Source of the DNA: CAVROP01 sp050008495
Lineage (GTDB): Bacteria; Acidobacteriota; Terriglobia; UBA7540
Assembly: GCA_050008495.1 (NCBI GenBank)
Contig: JBEKMN010000058.1
Location: 6,415-70,414 of the forward strand
DNA length: 64,000 bases
Reading direction: 5' to 3'
The position numbers were made by a program, and so were the translations under genes. Below the pieces are notes generated by a model, which ran no database searches, was not told the DNA's origin, and saw only the letters and a list, made by a program, of their open reading frames with translations. Positions 51,906-60,281 of the stretch are shown one piece after another (within the stretch, counting starts at the first letter, position 1; each line of letters begins with the position of its first letter).

Positions 51906-51983
51906 GCGTGTGGCCCCTGATGGAATGCCTGCCCTGCTCGCCCCGCTTACAGCCGGCGCTCTGAGGTGCAGCCCAAAATTACC

Positions 51984-52012
51984 ATTATAAGTCGGCAGTG
52001 GAAGGGAAGCAA
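51984..52012 (-). promoter_or_regulatory. Promoter of uvrA
   Basis: On the minus strand, -35 TTGCTT (52012-52007) and a perfect -10 TATAAT (51989-51984) have a 17 bp spacer. The predicted leader is about 70 nt. No LexA-type box was recognised. Confidence 0.55.
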
Positions 52013-52029
52013 AACGTACTTTCTGTCTC

Positions 52030-52058
52030 TTGACAACCTCAACTCCATAGGCTAGAAT
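52030..52058 (+). promoter_or_regulatory. Near-consensus promoter upstream of the structured RNA and GH127 gene
   Basis: TTGACA (52030-52035), a 17 bp spacer and TAGAAT (52053-52058). Transcription should start near 52065, 272 nt ahead of the GH127 ATG. Confidence 0.65.
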
Positions 52059-52064
52059 GCTAAG

Positions 52065-52202
52065 AGAACGGTGGGTTGTACGTCGCGGCCCGCGGGAACC
52101 ACCCGAAGCCGCACTCGAACGCGGGCCAGGGGTCGCGCCCTGACGCCGGTGACCACCCGGCTCTGATGAACGGGAACCGTCAGGGCGCCGTTTGCTGTTT
52201 TT
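52065..52202 (+). ncRNA. Candidate structured RNA with terminator-like hairpin
   Basis: Stem 1 pairs GGCCCGCG (52087-52094) with CGCGGGCC (52120-52127). Stem 2 pairs GCGCCCTGACG (52135-52145) with CGTCAGGGCGC (52178-52188), 11 perfect pairs, followed by TTTGCTGTTTTT (52191-52202) as in an intrinsic terminator. CAGGG (52127-52131 region) could instead pair with CCCTG of stem 2, giving an alternative that would break the terminator. The unit could be a small RNA of about 138 nt or a riboswitch/attenuator of the GH127-UroD genes downstream. No known RNA family was recognised. Confidence 0.5.
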
Positions 52203-52336
52203 GAACGAACGAACCGGGAATGTCTATGAAAACAAAGGACCGGCATGTGGTGCGGCGCCCAGTTTGATGGGGTCCGCTCGAATCTCATAGGACATTATGT
52301 CGTAATGAGCAAAAGAAGTCTTCTGGAGGTGCAGTG

Positions 52337-54280
52337 ATGGAACTTGACCATGGAATGACTCGCAGGCAGTTTGTGTCAGCGACCGCGACGGCCCTGACAG
52401 GAGCAGTGCTCGTACCAAATCCGGGTTCGGGCGGCATTCCTCGCACTACTATGTCTGAAAGCGCCGGCCGGGAGGCGCGCGTGCTGAGCCTGGAAAAGAG
52501 CGCCTGGAAGGTCAAGCCTTTTCCGACCTCGCAAGTTCGGCTGAGAGGTGGTCCATTCCTGGACGGCATGGAAGCCAATCGTCGCTATCTGATGTCACTG
52601 CCCCAGGACAGGCTGTTGCACACCTTTCGACTGAATGCCGGGCTGCCCTCTTCAGCCACGCCTTTAGGCGGATGGGAAAAGCCTGATTGCGAACTGCGAG
52701 GGCACTTCGCGGGCGGCCATTATCTTTCAGCCTGCGCCCTGATGTATGCCAGCGCCGGCGACGATGAATTAAAGGCTCGGGGCATCGGCTTGGTGGAGCA
52801 ACTGGCGCGCTGCCAGCAGGCGCTTGGAGGCGGTTACCTGAGCGCGTTTCCGAGGGAGTTTTTCGATCGCCTGCGAAATGGCAAACCTGTGTGGGCTCCC
52901 TTTTACACGTTGCACAAAATACTGGCAGGCCTTCTCGATATGTACGTTCACTGCGGGAATCAACAGGCCCTCGAAGTAGCCGAAGGCCTGGCCGGCTGGA
53001 TCGGACGCTGGGTCGAACCGCTCAGCGACGAGCAGATGCAACAAGTGATGAACACGGAGTTCGGCGGCACCATGGAATCGCTCTACAACCTCTACGCCTT
53101 AACTGGCAACTCCCACTACCTCGAGGTGGGTGACCGCTTTTATCACAAGAAAGTATTCGATCCCCTGGCGGCGCACCGGGATGAATTGAAAGGCCTGCAC
53201 GCCAATACGAACATCCCGAAGATGATTGCCGCCGCGCGGCGTTATGAACTCTCCGGCGAACCTCGCTTCCACGAAATCTCTTCCTTCTTTTGGCAGGAAA
53301 TCACCGGCGCGCGCGCCTATTGCACGGGTGGCACGAGCAACGGAGAACATTGGCGCACCGACCCCGGCGAGTTGGCGGGCGAACTCGGCAAGACCACAGA
53401 GGAGTGTTGCTGCGGTTATAACATGCTGAAATTGACCCGGCACATCTTTGGCTGGACCGCTGACCCTCGGGCCATGGACTACTATGAACGCACCCTCTTT
53501 AACAGCCGCCTTGGAACGCAGGATGCCGACGGGCTGAAGAGTTACTTCCTGCCACTGGGTGGCAGCGGCTACTGGAAATCGTTCCACTCGCCCTTTGATT
53601 CTTTCTGGTGCTGCACAGGTACGGGCGTGGAGGAGTTCGCCAAATTTGGCGACACGATTTACTTTCACGACGAGCATGGGTTGTTTGTCAACTTGTTCAT
53701 CGCTTCCGAGGTGAACTGGCCTGAAAAAGGCGTCCGTTGGGTACAGGAGACCAACTTTCCAGAGGACGGAAAGACACGCCTGGTGGTTCACACGGCGAAG
53801 CCGGTGGAGATGGAGTTGAACGTCCGTATCCCTTATTGGGTAACACGCGGCGGAAAGATCAGTTTGAACGGCGAAGCTCTGCCCGAGTTTGCGAGCCCGA
53901 GCAGCTATCTGACCTTGGCCCGAACCTGGAAGGATGGCGACCAAGTGGAGGTCAGCCTACCCATGGGGCTGCACGTCGAAGCGCTGGCCGGCGATCCGAC
54001 GCTGCAAGCCGTGATGTATGGACCGCTAGTGCTGGCGGGCCGGCTGGGAAGCGAGAACCTGACTCAGCCCGAGATCTACTTGGGCCACGACCCAACCCCC
54101 TCCGGCGATCCGGCGCCAGTTCCCAACATCAACTCCAAATCGAAGGGACCACTAGGTTGGGTGGAGCCGGTCGCAAACCAGCCCGGGAGCTTTCGCGTTA
54201 CGGCAGGTAGCGGGCAGGTCAGCCTGATCCCGTTTTACAAGCTGCTAGGTGAACGGTACGTCGTCTATTGGAAAGTGTAG
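52337..54280 (+). CDS. Tat-exported GH127 beta-L-arabinofuranosidase-like protein
   Basis: ATG 52337 is chosen because GGAGGT lies 6 nt upstream. The 647-residue protein has a Tat signal (GMTRRQFVSATATALTGAV) and the DUF1680/GH127 (alpha/alpha)6 barrel. The zinc-cysteine active site is visible as KTTEECCCGYNMLKLTRHIF and DSFWCCTGTGVEEFAKFGD. In the characterised enzyme the Glu/Cys/Cys/Cys set binds zinc, and the first Cys of the CC pair is the nucleophile. It should release L-arabinofuranose from plant glycans outside the cytoplasm. It is followed after 7 bp by a UroD-like gene. Confidence 0.88.
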   Translation: MELDHGMTRRQFVSATATALTGAVLVPNPGSGGIPRTTMSESAGREARVLSLEKSAWKVKPFPTSQVRLRGGPFLDGMEANRRYLMSLPQDRLLHTFRLNAGLPSSATPLGGWEKPDCELRGHFAGGHYLSACALMYASAGDDELKARGIGLVEQLARCQQALGGGYLSAFPREFFDRLRNGKPVWAPFYTLHKILAGLLDMYVHCGNQQALEVAEGLAGWIGRWVEPLSDEQMQQVMNTEFGGTMESLYNLYALTGNSHYLEVGDRFYHKKVFDPLAAHRDELKGLHANTNIPKMIAAARRYELSGEPRFHEISSFFWQEITGARAYCTGGTSNGEHWRTDPGELAGELGKTTEECCCGYNMLKLTRHIFGWTADPRAMDYYERTLFNSRLGTQDADGLKSYFLPLGGSGYWKSFHSPFDSFWCCTGTGVEEFAKFGDTIYFHDEHGLFVNLFIASEVNWPEKGVRWVQETNFPEDGKTRLVVHTAKPVEMELNVRIPYWVTRGGKISLNGEALPEFASPSSYLTLARTWKDGDQVEVSLPMGLHVEALAGDPTLQAVMYGPLVLAGRLGSENLTQPEIYLGHDPTPSGDPAPVPNINSKSKGPLGWVEPVANQPGSFRVTAGSGQVSLIPFYKLLGERYVVYWKV

Positions 54281-54287
54281 GAACAGC

Positions 54288-55379
54288 ATGGACTTTCCGT
54301 TGCGTTACTGTTCGGGTGGCTGGGAGCGGCTCGAACGGCTGCGCGGACTTTGCGAAGACCGGTTGCAGGACCGTATTTTGGCCTGCATGGAAATTCCCAC
54401 CCAGGCGCTGCGCCGGTTTGCAGAGCGTTATCCCGCGGGGCCCACTCCATGTCCCGACCTCGGAGAGCGCGCCGCTTTTTGGGATAGCCTCTTGGCGGAA
54501 CGCGCCACCCTCCTCGACGACTCAGTTGCGGCAGCCTACTTGAGCGAACTCGATCAAGGCCTCTACGGCGGAATGGTGGGCGGCGAAGTGCGCTTCATGG
54601 CTCACCCCGAAAACGGCTGGATCTCTTCCATGGTCCCGCCGATCTTCAAGGACTGGTCCCAGCTCGAGAAACTCTCTATTGACCACAACAGGGATGTCTA
54701 TCGCTTCTATCTCCGCGAGTTGCGCTGCTTTCGTGGCGCCGCGGAGTGCAAATTCGGCATCAGCCATTTCATCCTCATCGATAGCCTTAATTTCGTCTTC
54801 GAGCTCTTTGGAGGCACGCGAACCTATCTTGAGCTGCTCGACCATCCGGATTACGTTCGGCAGGCGGTGGATTTCGCGTATCAGCTTAATCTGGATGTAC
54901 AGCAGACTTTCTTTAATGAAATCCCCCTGCTCGAGGGCGGGACGTGCAGCAATATGGTCCAATGGATACCGGGACGGATTATTTCCGAAAGCGTCGATCC
55001 CTTTCATATGACGACCGTCGACTATTTCGAGCGCTGGGGGAGAGAACCGGTGGAGCGGATCTTCGCCGCATTTGACGGCGGCGCGTTACACATTCACGGC
55101 AACGGTCGGCATCTGCTCGAGGCTGTGTCATCCCTGCGCGGCCTTAAGGCCGTTTTTTTGGGCGACGACAAGGACATCCCCACGGCCTTCTCGGTGCTCG
55201 CTGAACTCAAGCGACGGACGGGGGACTTGCCTCTGGTTGTACAGGCTCATTTCCCTGATTTCGTAGCCGCTCTTGAAGGTCACCGCTTGCCCGGCGGCGT
55301 CCTCTACAAAGTTGTAGATGTCCCTGACCGCGACACTGCGAATCGCCTGATGGATCGCGTGCGTGTCTATCGAGTTTGA
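54288..55379 (+). CDS. Uroporphyrinogen decarboxylase-like protein (second copy)
   Basis: The 363-residue protein starts MDFPLRYCSGGWERLERLRG at ATG 54288, 7 bp after the GH127 gene. The UroD/MtaA-type barrel is suggested by VYRFYLRELRCFRGAAECKF, YLELLDHPDYVRQAVDFAYQ, FFNEIPLLEGGTCSNMVQWI and GGALHIHGNGRHLLEAVSSL, ending LKAVFLGDDKDI. It is divergent from the copy at 23602. Co-location with a glycosidase, with no heme genes nearby, argues for a catabolic role. The reaction is unknown. Confidence 0.7.
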   Translation: MDFPLRYCSGGWERLERLRGLCEDRLQDRILACMEIPTQALRRFAERYPAGPTPCPDLGERAAFWDSLLAERATLLDDSVAAAYLSELDQGLYGGMVGGEVRFMAHPENGWISSMVPPIFKDWSQLEKLSIDHNRDVYRFYLRELRCFRGAAECKFGISHFILIDSLNFVFELFGGTRTYLELLDHPDYVRQAVDFAYQLNLDVQQTFFNEIPLLEGGTCSNMVQWIPGRIISESVDPFHMTTVDYFERWGREPVERIFAAFDGGALHIHGNGRHLLEAVSSLRGLKAVFLGDDKDIPTAFSVLAELKRRTGDLPLVVQAHFPDFVAALEGHRLPGGVLYKVVDVPDRDTANRLMDRVRVYRV

Positions 55380-55663
55380 TTCCACTGACTCTACCCTGCC
55401 GCTCTCATTCAGCATCGGTGGACGGGGCGTCAACTCGTGCGTGAACACGGAGGGTCAGCCTCCTGCAGGCGTGAGCCTTCCGCGGTGGAGGCGAAGTTTG
55501 CTGACGGGACTTTGGCAGCGTATCGTCGGTGTGTACCTGCCAAGCCCTAGAACCTCAACACATTATTACTAGATCGTATCGCTCTTGGGTGTTAAACTTA
55601 TTTGGCTTGAGGCACAGCGGCGGCTACACCCTGACTTCCACATAGTGACGATCTGGTATCGAC

Positions 55664-56563
55664 TTGGCGATCCAGGGTGGTGTCATTTTGAACGGTGCTT
55701 CGAGATTGAAGAACGTGAAAATCGAAACTTCCCAGATAGAAGCCGTCAGTGCCGTTGTATACCGTGCTGGGGTTCTTCTCCTTAGAGGCCAAGCCAAGGT
55801 CTCCTGGATGCTGAAAAAGGACGGGACGTTTGTCACCGCACTCGATCTTAGGACCCAGAAGCTTATAGAAGCAAAGATGAGACGGATCTTCCCGGAATAC
55901 GCATTCATAGGGGAGGAAGATCCTCGAAGCTGGGCCAGGGCGTTCAAGCCTCAATGCAGGATTATTGTCGACCCTATAGACGGCACGGGGCCTTTCGCCC
56001 GCGGATTGAACTACTTCGGAATCTCCTTAGCGGTAATCGATGAGAGCCATCTGCCACTCTTGACAATAATGCATCTCCCAGGGCTAGCGAAATGGTGTGT
56101 TGCGTCATTCGAAAACCAAGTGGCAATTCGACATCGGATTACCCGCCGTGGCAACTCCGTGCGGATCTCGAAGCATGAAATGTCGCCGCCGATGCGGATG
56201 GATTGGCGCATTGAAGACAGTTTCACTTACCTAGGCTCGGACGCCCATCAGCAACTAGATCTGACTGGCTACCCGGGGAAGATTCGAGCCCTCGGCTCCA
56301 CAGTGGCCCATCTTGTGCTCCTCGCGGACAGGACGCTCGATCCTGCCGCCGTCATTCTCACCCGGTACCGGATATGGGATGTGGCGGCCGGTCTTGCCCT
56401 GGCACTCGCCAATGGGCTGGAGGTTCGTAATCTGACTGCCGGAACTGACATGCAGCTTGGGGAGATCTTCGCGAGGGTCACTCAAGTTCCACCAGCGCTG
56501 ATGGTCGGCCATCCCAAAGTTCTACGTGCCCTTGCTCGCTATGTGCGTGTTCGCGGAGGATAG
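55664..56563 (+). CDS. Inositol monophosphatase family protein
   Basis: The protein of up to 299 residues has the Mg-dependent IMPase motifs: YAFIGEEDPRSW, the DPIDGTGPFARGLNYFGISLAV core and YRIWDVAAGLALALANG. Family members dephosphorylate inositol phosphates, fructose-1,6-bisphosphate or PAP. The start is uncertain: TTG 55664 gives the full frame, but GTG 55715 or TTG 55688 also precede the first conserved helix. A phosphohexomutase follows and a phosphoketolase remnant lies beyond, so a sugar-phosphate role is reasonable. Confidence 0.8.
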   Translation: MAIQGGVILNGASRLKNVKIETSQIEAVSAVVYRAGVLLLRGQAKVSWMLKKDGTFVTALDLRTQKLIEAKMRRIFPEYAFIGEEDPRSWARAFKPQCRIIVDPIDGTGPFARGLNYFGISLAVIDESHLPLLTIMHLPGLAKWCVASFENQVAIRHRITRRGNSVRISKHEMSPPMRMDWRIEDSFTYLGSDAHQQLDLTGYPGKIRALGSTVAHLVLLADRTLDPAAVILTRYRIWDVAAGLALALANGLEVRNLTAGTDMQLGEIFARVTQVPPALMVGHPKVLRALARYVRVRGG

Positions 56564-56669
56564 CCCATGCAAGCAGCCGATGTCGGGGCAACACACATTT
56601 CGTCTCTCCGGCCGCAACTGCTGCGAATTGGTGTCGGAAAGTCCAATCGTCATGAATATGGGAGAGAAG

Positions 56670-58871
56670 ATGGCTATTTCTAGAGCGCTGGAGATAGTGA
56701 GCGGTCTGCTGGCTAACAGGTATAAGGAGCCGGGGCGGGCCGCCGCGGAGCGGCTTCAGCGCTGGATGTCCGGCTCTGTGCCCTTCGCTTACCCGGAGGA
56801 ATTGGCAAAGCATTTCTCGGAGGAGCATCTCCCTTTACTGTTCGAATCCTTCCGGCAAGAATTGCCGTTTGGAACGGGAGGGCGACGGGGGCCCGTTGGC
56901 TATGGCCCCAACCGAGTGAACCCCACCATGATCGCCTTGACAGTCCAGGGCCACTGCAAGTATCTGCGCAACGCTTTTCCGGAGCGAAAGGACCTTGCAG
57001 TGGTGGTGGCGAATGATGTGCGCGTCTTCAACGATCTCCGCAAGGTATACGACTTCCTTGCTGAGCGGCATCCCCTCCTGGGGGTTTCCTCGCGATCGCT
57101 GGCCAAACTAGCATGCCAGATCTATGCTGCAAACGGCTTTATCGTTTACCTCGAGCAGCCGGAAGCTGAACACGCGGTGGTCAGCACGCCCGAACTCTCC
57201 TTCCTCATCGGAAAGTTAGGCTCGGCGGGAGGAATCAATCTCTCCGCGTCTCACAATCCTCCCGACGATAATGGCATAAAAGTATATGACGAGTACGGGA
57301 GCCAGCCGGTCGCCCCCAAGGACCAGGAGCTTACCGATGCTATGGACGCCTTCCAAGATACGACGATGATGCCCTTTAATCAGGCCTTGCAGGAAGGCAA
57401 GATTCGGGCTATACCCCCAGCGTCCGAGAAGGAGTACGTTCTGACCTACACGAGGCTTTACAACGGAACCTACGCTCCGGAGTCCGACGATCCCATTGTA
57501 TACACGCCACTCTGCGGTTCGGGGGATTCGTCAGCGGGTGCTGTCCTGAGGGAATTGGGATTTCCGATCTTTGTGCCGAAAGACCAGTATCCGGATGGAA
57601 CCTTCTCCGTCATCCCGTTTAGAATCCCCAACCCCGAGGTACCTGAGGCCACCGAGCCTGCCAAGAAATTTGCCGAGGCCCAAAAATCAGGGATTGTTCT
57701 GTGCAGCGACCCCGATGCGGACCGGGTGGGTTTAGAAGCCAGGCTCGCCGACGGTTCCTGGTATCACTTTGATGGCAATCAGATCGCGACGATTCTCTGC
57801 TATTTCCTGATGCTCGACCCCAAAGGGCCGCAGCGTCGGGGGCTAGTGATTGAAACCTTGGTCACAACTAAAATCCTCAGGCCGATCGTCGAGAAGGCTG
57901 GAGATTCATGGCTGATTGACGATCTCCTCGTCGGTTTCAAGTACATCGCGAACGTGCTCAAACAGTTACAGCGGGAGGGGTGTTACCGGGGTATTTGCTG
58001 CTCCGTCGAGCAACTTGTGCTCGCGGCGGAAGAAAGTCACGGTGTTATGGTTGTCCCGAGCATTCGGGACAAGGATTCGACCCCCGCGTGCATGTATCTG
58101 GCTGCCCTTTATCAGAGGCTACGCAGAGAAGGGCGAACCCTGCTCGATTATTACTTGCAGATTCTACAAGAGCTCGGACCCTACGCCGATATTAGCCGCT
58201 CCATCCTGATGGCTGGGGCTGAAGGCGAATCCAAACGCGACCACATTATGAAATCCCTGAGGGACTCCCCTCCAGAGGCGTTGGCGGGGCAAGAGGTGAC
58301 GCGCATCGTCGATCACCACGACCAGGAGGTGTTCGGCCCGTTCGTCAGCAAGACCGATATGCTCCCACGAAATGTCATACAGTTCTTTACCTCGGACCTG
58401 ATCATAACCGTGCGCCCCTCGGGAACGGAGCCGAAGTTGAAATTCTACTGTCAGCTGTTGCCTGGCTCGAATCCGCCAATGAGAACGGGCCTGGAACTGC
58501 TGCATGAGACGCGAGCCAGAGCAGAGGCCAAAGGCAAGTTGGTATACAACGAGCTGTTGTCGTGCATCGGATTGCGCTTGGAGGACGCGGGTTTGCTCCT
58601 ACCCGATATCGTTTACCTTGAGCAGAAATTGGAATTCGAACAGCACACGATACCTCGACTCCGGGAAGCAATCGCGAGCAACAGGTTTCAGAGCCTAAGT
58701 GAGCTTTTGGATTGGCTCCGCCAGGAGGTGGCGGCGATGACCCCGGGAGCCGACCCCTTGCCGGCTCTCAAAGGCCCCATGGGCTCGCTTTGTCGCACCT
58801 GGGCCAGGGAAGGCGTTGTCAGCCCGCTGCTCGCGCAATTGACGAATTGGGCCGAGCATGATCAGCGTTAG
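56670..58871 (+). CDS. Phosphoglucomutase/phosphomannomutase-type enzyme
   Basis: The 733-residue protein has the alpha-D-phosphohexomutase domains: substrate/phosphoserine loop LSASHNPPDDNGIKVYDEYG, metal loop LCSDPDADRVGLEA, sugar loop AAEESHGVMV, and C-terminal phosphate loop VRPSGTEPKLKFY. The unusual FGTGGRRGPVGYGPNRVNP near the start resembles the Bacillus PgcA group. About 130 residues beyond the phosphate loop form a helical tail (LELLHETRARAEAKGKLVYN and later) not seen in minimal enzymes. ATG 56670 is chosen, with GGAG at 56661; ATG 56652 is possible. Confidence 0.85.
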   Translation: MAISRALEIVSGLLANRYKEPGRAAAERLQRWMSGSVPFAYPEELAKHFSEEHLPLLFESFRQELPFGTGGRRGPVGYGPNRVNPTMIALTVQGHCKYLRNAFPERKDLAVVVANDVRVFNDLRKVYDFLAERHPLLGVSSRSLAKLACQIYAANGFIVYLEQPEAEHAVVSTPELSFLIGKLGSAGGINLSASHNPPDDNGIKVYDEYGSQPVAPKDQELTDAMDAFQDTTMMPFNQALQEGKIRAIPPASEKEYVLTYTRLYNGTYAPESDDPIVYTPLCGSGDSSAGAVLRELGFPIFVPKDQYPDGTFSVIPFRIPNPEVPEATEPAKKFAEAQKSGIVLCSDPDADRVGLEARLADGSWYHFDGNQIATILCYFLMLDPKGPQRRGLVIETLVTTKILRPIVEKAGDSWLIDDLLVGFKYIANVLKQLQREGCYRGICCSVEQLVLAAEESHGVMVVPSIRDKDSTPACMYLAALYQRLRREGRTLLDYYLQILQELGPYADISRSILMAGAEGESKRDHIMKSLRDSPPEALAGQEVTRIVDHHDQEVFGPFVSKTDMLPRNVIQFFTSDLIITVRPSGTEPKLKFYCQLLPGSNPPMRTGLELLHETRARAEAKGKLVYNELLSCIGLRLEDAGLLLPDIVYLEQKLEFEQHTIPRLREAIASNRFQSLSELLDWLRQEVAAMTPGADPLPALKGPMGSLCRTWAREGVVSPLLAQLTNWAEHDQR

Positions 58872-59016
58872 GGCGGCGAGGACCGGCGGAACTTGCAGAG
58901 TTCCGTGTAGCTCAGTGCCTCTGCCCAACGATGCACCAATAGCGAGGGCAGAACGCTTGGGCAATTCTCGATTGAGGGCTTTCTTACCAAACTTGGGGAA
59001 GGAGTCCTGAGGGCAT

Positions 59017-60057
59017 ATGAATCCAGAAAGCGCCAAGTCTCCGAAAGCCGTTCCCGCTGCCGACATGCTCACCCACGACGAACTGCAAAGGATGAACGCC
59101 TATTGGCGGGCAGCAAACTGCCTGTCGGTCGGGCAGATCTATCTTTTTGAGAATGCTGGAAGAGTGGATGAGGAGCTACAAGCCCGAAGAACTCTTCGAC
59201 GAAAACGGGAAACTGAAAGCGGAGCCGGCGGAGCTGGCGCCCAAGGGCGGACGCCGCATGGGGGCCAGTCCTCATGCTAACGGAGGGACGCTGCTGAAGG
59301 ACTTGGTGATGCCCGACCTTCGCGATTATGCCGTCAAAGTGCCCAAGCCGGGAGACGCTGTCGCCGAAGCTACGCGCATCATGGGCGGAATGCTGCGCGA
59401 TGTAATGAAACTGAATGCCGAGTCGAAAAACTTCCGCGTCATGGGGCCGGACGAGACAGTGTCAAACCGTCCGGGCGCCCTGCTGGAAGTAACCGATAAG
59501 GTCTTCATGGAAGAGGTATTACCTACGGACGACCATCTTTCTCCGGACGGGCGGGTGATGGAGGTGCTCAGCGAACACCTGTGCCAAGGCTGGCTGGAAG
59601 GATATCTGCTCACGGGACGCCACGGCTTGTTTTCTTGCTATGAGGCTTTCATCCACATCATTGACTCGATGTTCAACCAACATGCCAAATGGCTCAAAGT
59701 GACGCGGCACATCCCCTGGCGGCCCATTGCTTCCTTGAATTACCTGCTCACGTCGCACGTCGGGCGGCAGGACCACAACGGCTTCAGCCATCAGGACCCG
59801 GGATTCATTGATCACGTGGTGAATAAGAAAGCGGATATCGTCCGGGTCTATCTGCCTCTTGATGCGAACACCCTGCTTTCGGTTACCGATCACTGCCTGC
59901 GCAGGCCGGCGATGTCGTCGACCGCGCGCCGAGGCTGCAGCGCTGGGGCGCCCACTTCAGGCAGCTTCTACGCAACAAGCTCATCGAGCACAAACAATAC
60001 ATCGGGCGTTACGGCGACGACATGCCGGAGATCCGCGATTGGAAATGGCCGTATTGA
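59017..60057 (+). pseudogene. Phosphoketolase (Xfp) remnant with two internal deletions
   Basis: Three fragments of xylulose-5-P/fructose-6-P phosphoketolase follow in order. Fragment 1 (59017-about 59150, frame of ATG 59017) is the N-terminus: HDELQRMNAYWRAANCLSVG + QIYL. Fragment 2 (about 59145-59900, shifted frame) resumes at RMLEEWMRSYKPEELFDENG and runs to LLSVTDHCLR. Fragment 3 (about 59905-60057, first frame again) is the C-terminus GDVVDRAPRLQRWGAHFRQL through to MPEIRDWKWPY. From the usual length of about 790 residues, some 330 and 165 residues are missing at the two junctions, including thiamine-diphosphate residues. The gene cannot be functional. Confidence 0.85.
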
Positions 60058-60281
60058 GGTAACGCTTCGGGCCGCCTCGTCCGCCCGAGGGCGCCGCGGT
60101 TCTGTAACCCCGATCCGGCTGCCGGAGGGTGGTTTTCGCGCACAGAATTTCTTGATTTACAGGAAAGAAAAGTGAGATAATGAACGTGGTTAATCCCCTT
60201 CGATCAAGTCGAGCAGGGTGGGTAGGACGAACTCCGAAGACGAAGTAGGGTCAGTAGGACAAACTCAAGAGAGGAAACCCT

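Noticed and set aside
52160..52180. CTGATGA string resembling a hammerhead ribozyme core
   Set aside because: The required GAAA and the three-stem arrangement are not present; the string lies in the loop of the terminator-like stem.
52065..52202. Assignment of the structured RNA to 6S RNA or signal recognition particle RNA
   Set aside because: The 6S open-bubble layout and the SRP GGAA-type apical motif with its asymmetric loop could not be found.
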